Shown piece after piece: positions 43,340 through 53,700 of a stretch of DNA of 64,000 nucleotides. Under the pieces are notes generated by a model. The model was not told the DNA's origin, ran no database searches, and saw only the letters and a list, made by a program, of their open reading frames with translations. Location: positions 3,782,001 to 3,846,000 of the forward strand of contig NZ_AP017313.1 in the NCBI RefSeq assembly GCF_002355435.1, given 5' to 3'. The position numbers were made by a program, and so were the translations under genes. The stretch comes from Mucilaginibacter gotjawali (GTDB lineage Bacteria; Bacteroidota; Bacteroidia; Sphingobacteriales; Sphingobacteriaceae). The number at the start of each line of letters is the position of its first letter. Within the stretch, counting starts at the first letter, position 1.

Positions 43340-44743
43340 TTATAAAAACTCTCTTGGGTCAGTAACCACACCGGTAACGGCAGCAGCAGCAGCAACGTAA
43401 GGGCTTGCCAGCAATGTCCGGCTTCCGGGGCCCTGTCGGCCTTCAAAGTTACGGTTGCTGGTGCTTACCGCGTATTTACCAGCTGGAACTTTGTCATCAT
43501 TCATTGCCAGGCAAGCAGAGCAGCCGGGCTGACGTAATTGAAAGCCTGCTTCAGTAAGAATATCCAGGATCCCTTCTTCTTTGATCTGGCTTTCAACAAT
43601 ATGCGATCCGGGAACCAGCCACGCGGTGATATTATCGGCTTTCTTTCTGCCTTTAACAATAGACGAGAATGCCCTGAAATCTTCAATGCGCCCATTGGTA
43701 CAGCTGCCAAGGAATACATAGTCCACCTTTTTTCCAATGATCTGCTCGCCCTCGGCAAAGCCCATATAAGCCAATGATTTTTTGTAAGAAGATTCACCTT
43801 CATTTAAATCAGCAGCGGTTGGGATATTTTTGGTTATAGCAGTGCCCAAGCCAGGGTTGGTTCCGTAGGTAATCTGCGGTTCTATATCAGCAGCATGGTA
43901 ATGCAATTCTTTATCAAAAGTTGCATCAGCATCTGTTTTTAATGTTTTCCAGTATGCCAAAGCGGTTTCCCATGCGGCGCCTTTGGGCGCTTTTTCCTTA
44001 CCGTTCAGGTAGGCAAAAGTGGTTTCATCAGGAGCTATCATGCCACCGCGTGCACCCATTTCGATGGAAAGGTTACAAACGGTCATTCTGCCTTCCATGC
44101 TCATTTGTTCAAAAACTTCGCCTGCATATTCAACAAAATAGCCGGTTGCGCCGCTGGCGGTGATTTGCGAAATGATAAATAAAGCGACATCTTTTGGCGT
44201 AACGCCTTTACCCAATTTACCATCAATCAAAATCCGCATCTTTTTTGGCTTCGGCTGCATGATGCATTGCGAAGAAAGCACCATTTCAACTTCGGAAGTA
44301 CCGATGCCAAATGCTATAGCGCCAAAAGCACCATGGGTCGAGGTGTGCGAATCGCCACATACGATGGTCATGCCAGGCTGTGTAATACCGTTTTCGGGAC
44401 CGACAACGTGTACAATACCGTTTTTAGGGTTGTTAAGCCCCCAGTGTGAAATACCGTATTTGGCCGAATTATCTTCCAACGCTTTTAACTGGTTGGCCGA
44501 AAGCGGATCCTGTACAGGTAAATGTTGGTTAATAGTTGGCGTATTATGGTCGGCAGTTGCAAAAGTTTTTTCGGGGAATAATACGGGTACACCCCTGTTT
44601 TTTAAACCCAGGAATGCTACCGGGCTTGTTACTTCGTGAATAAAATGCCTGTCGATATAAAAAACATCCGGTCCATCTTCAATTTTTTTGACTACGTGCG
44701 CATCCCATACTTTATCAAACAGGGTCGTCGGAGTGGTACTCAT
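43340..44743 (-). CDS. leuC: 3-isopropylmalate dehydratase large subunit
   Basis: A 467-residue aconitase-family subunit with a [4Fe-4S] cluster. It opens [20 protein letters not shown], has [20 protein letters not shown] near 132 and the cluster cysteines in [17 protein letters not shown] near 347 and [14 protein letters not shown] near 408. The end [19 protein letters not shown] is typical. First gene of the leuC-leuD-synthase(-lactonase) operon. Confidence 0.97.
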   Translation of the reverse strand: MSTTPTTLFDKVWDAHVVKKIEDGPDVFYIDRHFIHEVTSPVAFLGLKNRGVPVLFPEKTFATADHNTPTINQHLPVQDPLSANQLKALEDNSAKYGISHWGLNNPKNGIVHVVGPENGITQPGMTIVCGDSHTSTHGAFGAIAFGIGTSEVEMVLSSQCIMQPKPKKMRILIDGKLGKGVTPKDVALFIISQITASGATGYFVEYAGEVFEQMSMEGRMTVCNLSIEMGARGGMIAPDETTFAYLNGKEKAPKGAAWETALAYWKTLKTDADATFDKELHYHAADIEPQITYGTNPGLGTAITKNIPTAADLNEGESSYKKSLAYMGFAEGEQIIGKKVDYVFLGSCTNGRIEDFRAFSSIVKGRKKADNITAWLVPGSHIVESQIKEEGILDILTEAGFQLRQPGCSACLAMNDDKVPAGKYAVSTSNRNFEGRQGPGSRTLLASPYVAAAAAVTGVVTDPREFL

Positions 44744-45186
44744 CTTTATATATTTTAATTTAATAGTAATAGAAACAAACGGGGGTGCAAGTTGGCAAAA
44801 AACATTGCTAACTCAATAGTTTTTTTTCATATTTATTATTGATTATTAAAAATTTAGCTTAAAAACGGCAGAATTAAGACTAAAAACCAATTTGGACTAC
44901 CTACACAGTTAAGATAAAAAACAACCCCGGTGCAGCGTCTCCATTTTGGCGAAAAGCCGGCTAAGCTGAATAACATTTATTCAAAAAAATAAGGGGAGCT
45001 TAATTGTACTTCAATCATTCAACAATTTTGTTGTTAAGTAATGCGCTACTTTTCATCCATAATTATACCATAAATCAACATTTTCAATTTTTACAGACAA
45101 AAAAAACTGTCTTTATTAATTTATCCCTCAAACAAATAAAGCGGCAAATCGAAATGGTTTGCCGTTTTATTTGCTTTTCCATGCGA
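44744..45186. other. Intergenic gap upstream of leuC
   Basis: 443 bases. Apart from the terminator at 45142-45172 it contains no gene or long repeat. The part next to leuC is AT-rich and should hold its promoter; no strong TAnnTTTG box was found. I looked for a leader peptide or riboswitch fold and cannot support one. Confidence 0.4.
45142..45172 (-). terminator. Hairpin terminator after the MFS gene
   Basis: cggcaaa(tc)/(gg)tttgccg is a stem of up to nine pairs with a five-base loop, 23 bases past the MFS stop. On the minus strand it is followed by CTTTATTTG; on the plus strand by TTTTATTTG, so it could act both ways. Confidence 0.65.
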
Positions 45187-46545
45187 TCAATGCCGGATCA
45201 AATTCTGCTCTAATTCCTCCAGTGTCCGGCCTTTTGTTTCTTTTACTTTGAATTTTATGAAGAAAAAACCAGCAAGGCAGATGGCTGCATATAAATAGAA
45301 TGGCCCATAGGTGCCTAAATATTCGGCTAGTATGGGGAAAGTAAACACAAGGATAAAATAGGCGATCCAAAGGCTGACAACAGCAACAGACGACGCTGTT
45401 CCCCGAATATTATTAGGAAAAATTTCAGAAATAATTACCCAGGTTACCGGCGCCAGTGAAGTTGCGTATAATCCAATTGCGAGCAATACAAAAACCGAGA
45501 TGGCAATAATGCCTGATTGTTGCATAAGCAAAAATGCTAAAACCACGTATACTACCGACAAACCCAGCGAACCTATCAGCATTAACGGGCGCCGCCCTAA
45601 TTTATCTACCTGCCACATCGCCAGTAAAGTAAAAAGCGTATTGACTATGCCGATGGCAACAGTCTCCAGCAATTGCTTATCAAGGTTAGCCCCGACGGAT
45701 TTGAAAATTGTAGAGGTGTAATTAAAAACCACATTGATACCACAGAACTGTTGAAAAACGGCCAATGTAATGCCCACCACGACGGCAGGCCGCACAGCTT
45801 TGGCGAAAACAGCGCTATACGAACCTGTTTCGCCCTGTTTTACCATTTTTCCGATCTCAAGCAGTGATTGGTTTACAAATTCAGGTGACCCGATCTTTGT
45901 AAGGATGGCCGTGGCCTTTTGGGTATGCCCCGCTTTTAACAACCAACGCGGACTTTCAGGCAGGAACAAAACACCAAATAAAAAAAGGGACGATGGTATA
46001 AACCCAAGGCCAAACATCCAACGCCAGGTAGCGGTACCGTTGCCAGCCAGCATATAATTCACCAGGTTAGTGATTAAGATCCCGAGCACAATAGTTAATT
46101 GATTGATGGCTACATTCCGTCCACGCACATTGGCCGGCGAAACTTCCGCAATATAAAGTGGACTTAGCATCGAAGCCATTCCGACCCCTATCCCCGCCGA
46201 AAAGCGCATGATTAAAAACTCCGGCAAATGCGGAGAAAACGCCATCCCTAAAGAGGAAATCGCAAAAATTGCCGCCGAAATGATCAATCCAGGCTTTCGT
46301 CCATAACGATCGGCTATATTACCAGCCAATAAACATCCTGCGATACAGCCTAACGCCAATGTCCCGGTTAAAAACCCCTCCCACGCCGGTGACAAATGAA
46401 AAGCTGTCCGCAAAAAGGGAAGTGCGCCGGCAATCACGGCAAAATCAAAACCAAAAAGGTATCCGCCAAGTGCCGAAACAAAGGAAATGCCCAAAATGTA
46501 AGGTGTATTGAATTTAATACCGGTTGCCATGGAGCTATTAATCAT
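45187..46545 (-). CDS. MFS sugar porter (sugar:H+ symporter type)
   Basis: A 452-residue inner-membrane protein with twelve helices. Sugar-porter signatures are present: ALGGYLFGFDFAVIAGALPF in helix 1, GNIADRYGRKPGLIISA (loop 2-3), RFSAGIGVGMASMLSPLYIA + EVSP, LPESPRWLL at the mid loop and VDKLGRRPLMLIGS. The ending KVKETKGRTLEELEQ matches the PETKGRTLEE pattern. It resembles XylE/GalP-type transporters. Its position beside GH27 and galM suggests uptake of galactose or xylose released by the locus. Confidence 0.92.
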   Translation of the reverse strand: MINSSMATGIKFNTPYILGISFVSALGGYLFGFDFAVIAGALPFLRTAFHLSPAWEGFLTGTLALGCIAGCLLAGNIADRYGRKPGLIISAAIFAISSLGMAFSPHLPEFLIMRFSAGIGVGMASMLSPLYIAEVSPANVRGRNVAINQLTIVLGILITNLVNYMLAGNGTATWRWMFGLGFIPSSLFLFGVLFLPESPRWLLKAGHTQKATAILTKIGSPEFVNQSLLEIGKMVKQGETGSYSAVFAKAVRPAVVVGITLAVFQQFCGINVVFNYTSTIFKSVGANLDKQLLETVAIGIVNTLFTLLAMWQVDKLGRRPLMLIGSLGLSVVYVVLAFLLMQQSGIIAISVFVLLAIGLYATSLAPVTWVIISEIFPNNIRGTASSVAVVSLWIAYFILVFTFPILAEYLGTYGPFYLYAAICLAGFFFIKFKVKETKGRTLEELEQNLIRH

Positions 46546-46990
46546 ATTAGCTGAAGTTTATAATTGCAGGACTTAAATTTACGTAAGAATTCTTGTTTGC
46601 GACTATTCACTTTTATTTTGCTCTCCCGGCAAAAAAACAACAACATTTATTCTTTCGATACTAAAATATCTTTTTAAAAGAAGAAAAGCAGCATACCAAA
46701 TTAAAACATTTAAAATATTTTCCGCATCACTTGTTTTTTATAAACAATAAGTGTTATTTTAACAATTATTATAAAACCAATAAGGATACTGGCAGCAGCC
46801 AAATCTTTTACCAGGGCAAAACAGGCGACGAAGTTTTTAAGGGCACGGTTCCGGAATCTGTTGCCGGGAGGCTTTTTCTTTGAACAAATATGTCCCGAAG
46901 CATAAACATTTAAATCGACATTGAGAACCATTAAAGAAATTAGAACCAGGCGTCAAATTGATAACCATAACTAAACATAACGCTGTAAAA
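46546..46990. promoter_or_regulatory. Divergent promoter region between sugar porter and GH27
   Basis: 445 bases, AT-rich, between two genes that face away from each other. An imperfect palindrome, cacttgttttttataaacaa ending taagtg, lies at 46728-46753 and is a possible operator. No clear -7 box is certain on either side. No gene is supported here. Confidence 0.35.
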
Positions 46991-48355
46991 ATGAAATTCA
47001 GATATCTTTTGCCATTTTTCTGCATGGCAGTTTTAAATATTTACGCACAAACCGCAACCCCGGCGGCAACTCCTCCAATGGGATGGAACAGCTATAACTG
47101 CTTCGGCTCTGCAGTGCATGAAAATGAAGTTAAAGCAAATGCCAGTTATATGGCCAAATATTTAAAGCCGTATGGCTGGCAATATGTAGTGGTAGATTTT
47201 TTATGGGCCTATGATAACCCTCCGGGCAGTAATATTGGTAACCCCTATCAAAAAAACTTACAGGATGGCTCGTTTGTTCCATGGTTAACCATGGATAAAT
47301 GGGGACGCCTTTTGCCTCAAACTGATAAATTCCCATCGGCATTTGGGGGGCATGGGTTTAAACCGTTAGCTGGTTACGTTCACCAACATGGATTAAAATT
47401 CGGGATACATGTAATGCGGGGCATTCCGCGCCAGGCTGTTTGGGCAAAATCGCCTGTTTTAGGCACCAACGGGATTACGGCGGATATGATAGCCGACACC
47501 GGCTCAAAATGCGACTGGCTAAACCATATGTATGGTTTAAATATGGACAACCCAGGGGCGCAGGCCTACCTGAATTCTTTGCTGAAGCTTTATGCATCCT
47601 GGGGTGTTGATTTTATTAAGGTTGATGATATTGCGAGGCCCTATCACAAAAAAGAAATAGAAGGATACCGCAAAGCGATTGAACAATGCGGAAGGCCAAT
47701 CACTTTAAGTATTTCGCCGGGGGAAACTCCGGTAAGTGAAGCAGAACATGTAACTAAAAACGCCAATATGTGGCGGATGGCCGACGATTTTTGGGATAAC
47801 TGGAAGGAAATACTGCACATGTTTGATTATGCCAAACGCTGGGAAGGAATTGGAGGCAAGGGACATTGGCCTGATTGTGATATGCTGCAAATTGGCAAAT
47901 TATCAAAACGGGGGCCCGTTGGTAACGAACGTTACAGCAGGTTTACTGATGACGAACTTTATACCCACATGACTTTCTGGTGTATTTTTCGCTCGCCGCT
48001 AATGATTGGGGGGAATTTGCCGGAGAACCGGCTGATTGAGCGAAAATTGTTTACCAATGCCGAAGTGCTTGCTGTTAACCAGCAAGGTATTGACCCAAAG
48101 CAATTGTATAAAAAAGAGGATAGTATGGTTTGGTATTCGCATGTGCCCAATAGCCACGATGTTTATGTTGCTTTATTTAACACCGGTGACGCCGCACAAG
48201 ATGTGACTATCGATTTTGCCTCGGTTGGGCTTAAGGGAAACGTTAAAGTACGGAATCTTTGGGAAAAACAAAATGAGGGCGTCTTCAAAAACACCTATGC
48301 TAAAACTATTAATAAGCACGGGGCGGCGTTATTACGGCTTACTCCGTCAAACTGA
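46991..48355 (+). CDS. Glycoside hydrolase family 27 (alpha-galactosidase-like)
   Basis: A 454-residue secreted enzyme with signal peptide MKFRYLLPFFCMAVLNIYAQ. The GH27 barrel begins ATPPMGWNSYNCFGSAVHEN. The nucleophile Asp is in GVDFIKVDDIARPY near 208. The acid/base Asp is in GHWPDCDMLQIGKL near 293. A C-terminal beta domain follows. GH27 members release alpha-galactose, alpha-N-acetylgalactosamine or beta-L-arabinopyranose; the exact activity cannot be read here. It is the only plus-strand gene of the locus and overlaps galM tail to tail by nine bases. Confidence 0.9.
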   Translation: MKFRYLLPFFCMAVLNIYAQTATPAATPPMGWNSYNCFGSAVHENEVKANASYMAKYLKPYGWQYVVVDFLWAYDNPPGSNIGNPYQKNLQDGSFVPWLTMDKWGRLLPQTDKFPSAFGGHGFKPLAGYVHQHGLKFGIHVMRGIPRQAVWAKSPVLGTNGITADMIADTGSKCDWLNHMYGLNMDNPGAQAYLNSLLKLYASWGVDFIKVDDIARPYHKKEIEGYRKAIEQCGRPITLSISPGETPVSEAEHVTKNANMWRMADDFWDNWKEILHMFDYAKRWEGIGGKGHWPDCDMLQIGKLSKRGPVGNERYSRFTDDELYTHMTFWCIFRSPLMIGGNLPENRLIERKLFTNAEVLAVNQQGIDPKQLYKKEDSMVWYSHVPNSHDVYVALFNTGDAAQDVTIDFASVGLKGNVKVRNLWEKQNEGVFKNTYAKTINKHGAALLRLTPSN

Positions 48356-49429
48356 ATCAGCTATAAATCGATATATGGTTTGAGCTTTGTATTCTTTACC
48401 CCGGGATAATAAAGTTGAAGTTAATAATGGCTTGTTAGGTGGATCGGGGAAGTGCTGGGTTTCCATGGAAAAGGCAGTACGATACCCGTCTTTTCCCCCT
48501 CCTTTCAATATATTCTTCCCCCTCATAAAGTTGCCGCTGTAAAACTGCAGCCCCGGCTGATCGGTAAATACTTCCATTACTATGCCGCTTTTATCGCCCT
48601 TTACCCGCGCTACGGGCGTATGCATTGCGTGTTTGTTAAGCACAAAATTATGATCGAATCCTTTACCGTTCTTTAGTTGTCCGCTATGGTCGTTGATACG
48701 CGACCCTATTGTCGCCGCCTTCCGGAAATCGAAAGGCGTGCCGGTAACATCTTCTATATTACCCGTTGGTGTCAATGTGCTGTCAACAGGCAGGTAATTA
48801 TCCGCCTTGATTTGTACCTGGTGATTAAATATAGTACCACTGCCTTCGCCGTTCAGGTTGAAAAATGTGGAATGAGTAAGATTTACTACAATTGGTTTAT
48901 CCGTCGTCGCCGCGTAATTTATTTTTAAACTATTGTCTTCGGTTAAGGAGTAGACGAGTTTCACTTTCAAATTACCCGGAAATCCTTCCTCCATATGTTC
49001 GGAAAAATAGTAAAGCTCTATCCTGGAATTATCAACATAAATAACATCCCACACCACATCGCGGAAGCCTTTTTTACCGCCGTGCAGCGCATTGGGCCCG
49101 TTATTTTTACATAGGGTATATTCTTCGTCTTTAATATTAAAGGCTCCATTTGCCATGCGGTTACCATAACCGCCTATGATTGCTCCAAAACGAGGTTGAG
49201 TAGAATGCCGGTAACTATCTATGCTCCCTAAACCGATCACAACATCTGTTAAAACGCCATTTTTATCAGGTAAAAATAAGCCAACCACACAACCACCGTA
49301 ATTGGTAATCAGCACTTCCATTCCGTTTGTGTTTTTCAGTTTGAATAGTGCCGTCTCTTTTCCTTCCACTACTTTTTTAAATAAGTGAGGATTTATTAAC
49401 GGTCGAGTAGGCAATAACCTCTCGTTCAT
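48347..49429 (-). CDS. galM: Aldose 1-epimerase
   Basis: A 360-residue mutarotase that interconverts alpha and beta anomers of galactose or glucose. Motifs: VLITNYGGCVVGLFLPDK, RFGAIIGGYGNRMANGAF, GPNALHGGKKGFRDVVWD (His), VVNLTHSTFFNLNGEGSG (catalytic His) and GLQFYSGNF. No signal peptide is visible, so a cytoplasmic role is likely, acting on imported sugar. It lies 30 bases downstream of the haloperoxidase-like gene on the same strand. Confidence 0.93.
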   Translation of the reverse strand: MNERLLPTRPLINPHLFKKVVEGKETALFKLKNTNGMEVLITNYGGCVVGLFLPDKNGVLTDVVIGLGSIDSYRHSTQPRFGAIIGGYGNRMANGAFNIKDEEYTLCKNNGPNALHGGKKGFRDVVWDVIYVDNSRIELYYFSEHMEEGFPGNLKVKLVYSLTEDNSLKINYAATTDKPIVVNLTHSTFFNLNGEGSGTIFNHQVQIKADNYLPVDSTLTPTGNIEDVTGTPFDFRKAATIGSRINDHSGQLKNGKGFDHNFVLNKHAMHTPVARVKGDKSGIVMEVFTDQPGLQFYSGNFMRGKNILKGGGKDGYRTAFSMETQHFPDPPNKPLLTSTLLSRGKEYKAQTIYRFIADSV

Positions 49430-49459
49430 ACTCTTTGTACTACACTCATTTGTATGTTA

Positions 49460-50788
49460 TTACTTTGATGCTTTTGTCGTTTTGGCTAAAACCCAATCGC
49501 CGACTTTAGTACCCTGGGAAATGCCGTTGTCAATAGCGTCCATAAAATGAATCCCTCCCCAAAAGCGCGATATAGCCGCCTCTTTTGCAGCCTGCTCAAA
49601 TGAGCTGAACTTCCTTGGGGGGACTCCAAAGGCTATTTCAACATTATCGGTGTAATGAAAATTACTGCCGAAATAATGTGTAAGAATAACTGCAGACAGG
49701 GTTGACACCACTGAATGCCCGCTGATATACTCCGGGAATGGAGGTGTCTGCAGCAATGGCTTCCAGTTGGGGTCGATATATTTACGGATGGCCGTTTCCG
49801 GGCGGATGCGGTTGGTGCGGTATTTATCTTCCCAGCAGCAGATGAAACCATCCATCATGCCAATGGCCAAAATGGCATTTACTTCGATAGTTTTTGAGAA
49901 ATCTGCATTTGTTTGTTTACAGGCAATGGCAGCAATACCCATCCAGTGTGCGCCCGGCGAAATCTTTTTTAACCCTATCAGCATATGCCCGTCGTCCTGA
50001 ACCGCAAATGGGTTACAATCCCAAAAATTGGCGATGTTCTTTTGCTCCTGCGTTAAGTCTTTCCCGCTTTTTGCATAGCTCAATAATAAAAACTTGTAAA
50101 AAGCAGAGTTTTTATTGGTAGAAAAAGGAATCGGCGGGTCAGGTACAAACTGTGCCGCGGAATCAAGTGTCAACGGACGGATGGTATTAAAATACGGCTC
50201 AACAGGCACCATATAAGCCGGGGGCGTTGGCTCCCAGCTTCCGGGTGTGCCCTTTAGCTTATAACGCGGATAATTGCTGATCCGGTTATATCTGTCCTTT
50301 TTGGCATAGGCCAGTATTTTTTTGCTGATGATCTGCCCATAATGTTTTGAGCTATCAATTACATCAGCATCAAAACCAATCAGCTTGCATGAGTCGGCTA
50401 AATTTTGTTCGAATTGTATAATCTGTGTTCCCGATGGTTGCAGTTTCGCAGCCGTTTCTAACATGGCAAAAACGGCGCTTAAACGATAATCATATCCTGA
50501 TAAACTTTTAGGTTTGCCAATCACAGGGTACTCATTTAAAGCGCCACGAAGGCTTTTAACATTTTTATCATTTTCTGACAAGACCTCATACCCGGCCAAA
50601 CAGGTATAAGCAAAAAACCGGGCAGCTAATGGCGGGTTGGTGGCATCGTGGATCATCACATTAGTCATCGCGGCGACGACCTTATGCACATCCTGGTTGG
50701 TGAGTGCGGGTTGTTTATTACTGCGACGGCAGCCATTTAAAATTGCAGACAGGACAAATATTACAGCGATGAAAAACACCTTCTTCAT
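49460..50788 (-). CDS. Vanadium-dependent haloperoxidase / PAP2-superfamily lipoprotein
   Basis: A 442-residue protein with a lipoprotein signal (lipobox LNGC, Cys 20). The vanadate/phosphate-binding residues of the PAP2-haloperoxidase fold are KYRTNRIRPETAI (K-x6-RP, near 323), FPEYISGHSVVST (SGH, near 354) and SRFWGGIHFMDAID (R and H, near 407). Family members oxidise halides with peroxide or act as acid phosphatases; sequence alone does not decide. The next gene upstream, on the same strand two bases away, encodes the FG-GAP/UnbV protein, so they are cotranscribed. The role in a sugar locus is unexplained. Confidence 0.88.
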   Translation of the reverse strand: MKKVFFIAVIFVLSAILNGCRRSNKQPALTNQDVHKVVAAMTNVMIHDATNPPLAARFFAYTCLAGYEVLSENDKNVKSLRGALNEYPVIGKPKSLSGYDYRLSAVFAMLETAAKLQPSGTQIIQFEQNLADSCKLIGFDADVIDSSKHYGQIISKKILAYAKKDRYNRISNYPRYKLKGTPGSWEPTPPAYMVPVEPYFNTIRPLTLDSAAQFVPDPPIPFSTNKNSAFYKFLLLSYAKSGKDLTQEQKNIANFWDCNPFAVQDDGHMLIGLKKISPGAHWMGIAAIACKQTNADFSKTIEVNAILAIGMMDGFICCWEDKYRTNRIRPETAIRKYIDPNWKPLLQTPPFPEYISGHSVVSTLSAVILTHYFGSNFHYTDNVEIAFGVPPRKFSSFEQAAKEAAISRFWGGIHFMDAIDNGISQGTKVGDWVLAKTTKASK

Positions 50789-50790
50789 TG

Positions 50791-53700
50791 TTAATTCGTT
50801 TTATATTTGTAAGCCTTTATGCCGTTTTGATTAATACTGAAAAGCAGCGTATTATCTACCTGCAACACGCTTCTAACGTCGCCCTGTAGTTTGAAACCGC
50901 TTTGTTGCTGGGAGATATAGGAATAATGCCCATTGCCATCGCCTTTTAGCAGCACCCCGTAATTTGCATCATATTTGCCAAAGCGGATGCGCGTATTTTT
51001 AATATTGCCGCATAGCAGTAAGTCATCCTTCCCATCGTGATCGTAATCCAGCATAGTGATTGTATAAACCGGTGAATACTGCGCCTGCAAAGGCAATGGC
51101 GCTTCATGCAGCTGACCTTTTGCATTACTTATAAAACAAGCGGTAGAAAGATAGTTGGCCGAAAGGTGCTTTGCCCCTTTCATCTCATCCGGGGTGAATA
51201 CCTGGTCGAGGGTGGCATCGGCATAGCTTTTATAATCAGGAAAACGGCCGCGCATCATGCTGATTTGGTCTAACAGTTCGTCGCGGGTTACAAAAGGGTA
51301 GCTTTTATCCTGTATGTAAAAACATAGTATAGGGTCCACAGAGCCGTTATCATCAAAATCCTTATAATACATTTCTACGGGTTCGTTATCAGAGGCTTTG
51401 CATTGCGAATTCAATCCCAGGTTGCCGGCAATGATGTCCGGATGCCCATCGTGATTGATATCACTTACCTGCAAACAATTCCACCAGCCGGAATACTTTT
51501 TGTCAAAATATTTAGTGGTTGCATCCACAAGCTTTCCATTTGTATTTTCAAAAACGGTTATAGGCATCCATTCCCCAACAACAACAAGGTCGGGCTTTTT
51601 GTCGCCATTCATATCCACCCAGGCAGCGTCTGTTACCATCCCAATATTTTTAAGTGAAGGATTATATCGCGTGGTTTGATCGGTAAAGTGCCCTTTACCA
51701 TCGTTGATCAGGATATAGCTTTCGGGAGTTTCAGGATAGCGGCCGGGTATCACCCTTCCTCCAACAAACAAATCAGTATAGCCATCCCCGTTTATATCGG
51801 CCACTTTAACACAGCTTTTACTGCTTAACATTTTGGGCAAAGCATTTTTCGATTTAACAAAGTTTCCTTTGCCATCGTTAATGTACAGCCTGTCCTGGAA
51901 CAAAGGGTCGTCAGGCGTAAAATCGCCATATCCACCTGAGCAAACATACAGATCAGGCTTGCCATCGCCGTTGGCATCAAAAAATATCGCTGCGGCATCG
52001 GTACTTGCTTTATCTGACTCAAAGGCAGCTTCTGTTTTCAACACAAAGCCCCCTCCTTTCTGACCGATATATAAACTGCCCGCTTTACCGTTTTCGCCGC
52101 CCAGGTAGATATCTTCCACCCCATCGCCATTTACATCTCCTTTTACCATACACGGACCCGAAAAGGAAAGCGGGTTTACCAGTAGCGGTTGCCGCTTAAA
52201 ATCATTGATCGTGTTCGCAGGTTCATGATAAGCAATAGGTGACTTCACTTCTTTAAATAATGGCTTTTCTTCCTTTGTTTGTGTATTGGCGACAAAAGCA
52301 GCATCCTTTTCATCTAATACGATTTGCTGATCGGCCTTTACCTTTTGCAGTAATTGCGTTTTACCGCGCTGCCAGATTACCCGGAGGGAGTCGATCTGCC
52401 TATCCTTCCCCAAACCGAAATGCAGGATAGGTGATACGCTGGATTGGTAGCCCCTTGTAGGCATCTGCTCTAAATACTGCTTTTTACCGCCTGCGTAAAT
52501 CAACACCTTTGCACCTATGCCCTGCGTGTTTTTATCAGCCCCTTTAAGATTTATCGCCAGGTACCGGTTATCATTTTGTTTGCGGGCCTCGTTCTTGTAA
52601 ATAAAGGCCGGCTGATTAATGTTGTTTACGACAAGGTCCAGGGCGCCATCGTTATCAAGGTCGGCATAGGCGGCACCGTTGCTGTTTGATGATTGGGTAA
52701 TGCCCCAATTGGCACTCGTATTGGTAAAGGTTAAATCACCATTGTTCCTGAAAAAATAGCTTTTTACCTGGGATGACGGAATCTGGCTGACAATATTTAA
52801 CAAATCCTGGCGCATTACCCTCCTGTCGCGTAAATTATCGCCCATGTATTTTATAAAATCCATGTTGGTATAGTCGCGGGTAAAGCCATTGCTAATAAAA
52901 ACATCTTTCCAGCCATCATTATCATAATCAGCAAACAAAGGCGCCCAGCTCCAGTCGGTATTTGAGATCCCGGCCAGCTGGCCAATCTCGCTGAAGGTGT
53001 TATTTTTATTATTGATGTGCAGCATATTACGCATGTACTGATAATAAAATCCCACTTTTACGTTCAACGCAAACGACTCGTAGTTATCGGCACCAAATAA
53101 TAGCTTTTGCCTTTTATTACCTTCGGGGAGCATATCAAGGGTAAAAATATCCGGAGACAAGTCGTTATTAATATCGGTAATATCATTTCCCATTGAGTAA
53201 AAAGAGGTATGCCCCACCTGTTTTTGCAGTTCATCTGTGAACGTGCCATTGCCCCTGTTTATATACAACCTGTCGGGCACGCTGTAATCGTTTGAAATAT
53301 AAATATCCGGCCAGCCGTCGCCGTTAATATCCGCTACCCCTGCAGCCAAACCATAAGATAAGGAGGTATTGACGATTCCAGCCTCTTTAGTAACATCATG
53401 AAAATGGCCGTTATCATTTCTCAACAATCGTATGCCGGCTTCATCATCATGATTAGCCATTAAATTTTTAACAGATATGTCATCCAAAACACTTATGCGC
53501 TGCGGGTTATGGTTCACCAATAACAGGTCCAGGTCTCCATCGCGGTCGTAATCAAAAAAGTAGGCTTGCGTACTGTATGACGGGAAATCGAGGCCATAAT
53601 CTGCCGCCATTTCTTTAAAATGAGGAATGCCATCGCTATCATTACCCTGGTTAATAAATAGCTGGTTAATCCGCTTTTCCGGCCTTATTTTACCCGAATA

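Noticed and set aside
44744..45001. Leader peptide or riboswitch controlling leuC
   Set aside because: No run of Leu codons in a short frame and no recognisable riboswitch core could be supported.
45004..45213. 69-codon plus-strand frame in the leuC-MFS gap
   Set aside because: It runs through the terminator hairpin into the MFS gene antisense and has no protein-like pattern.
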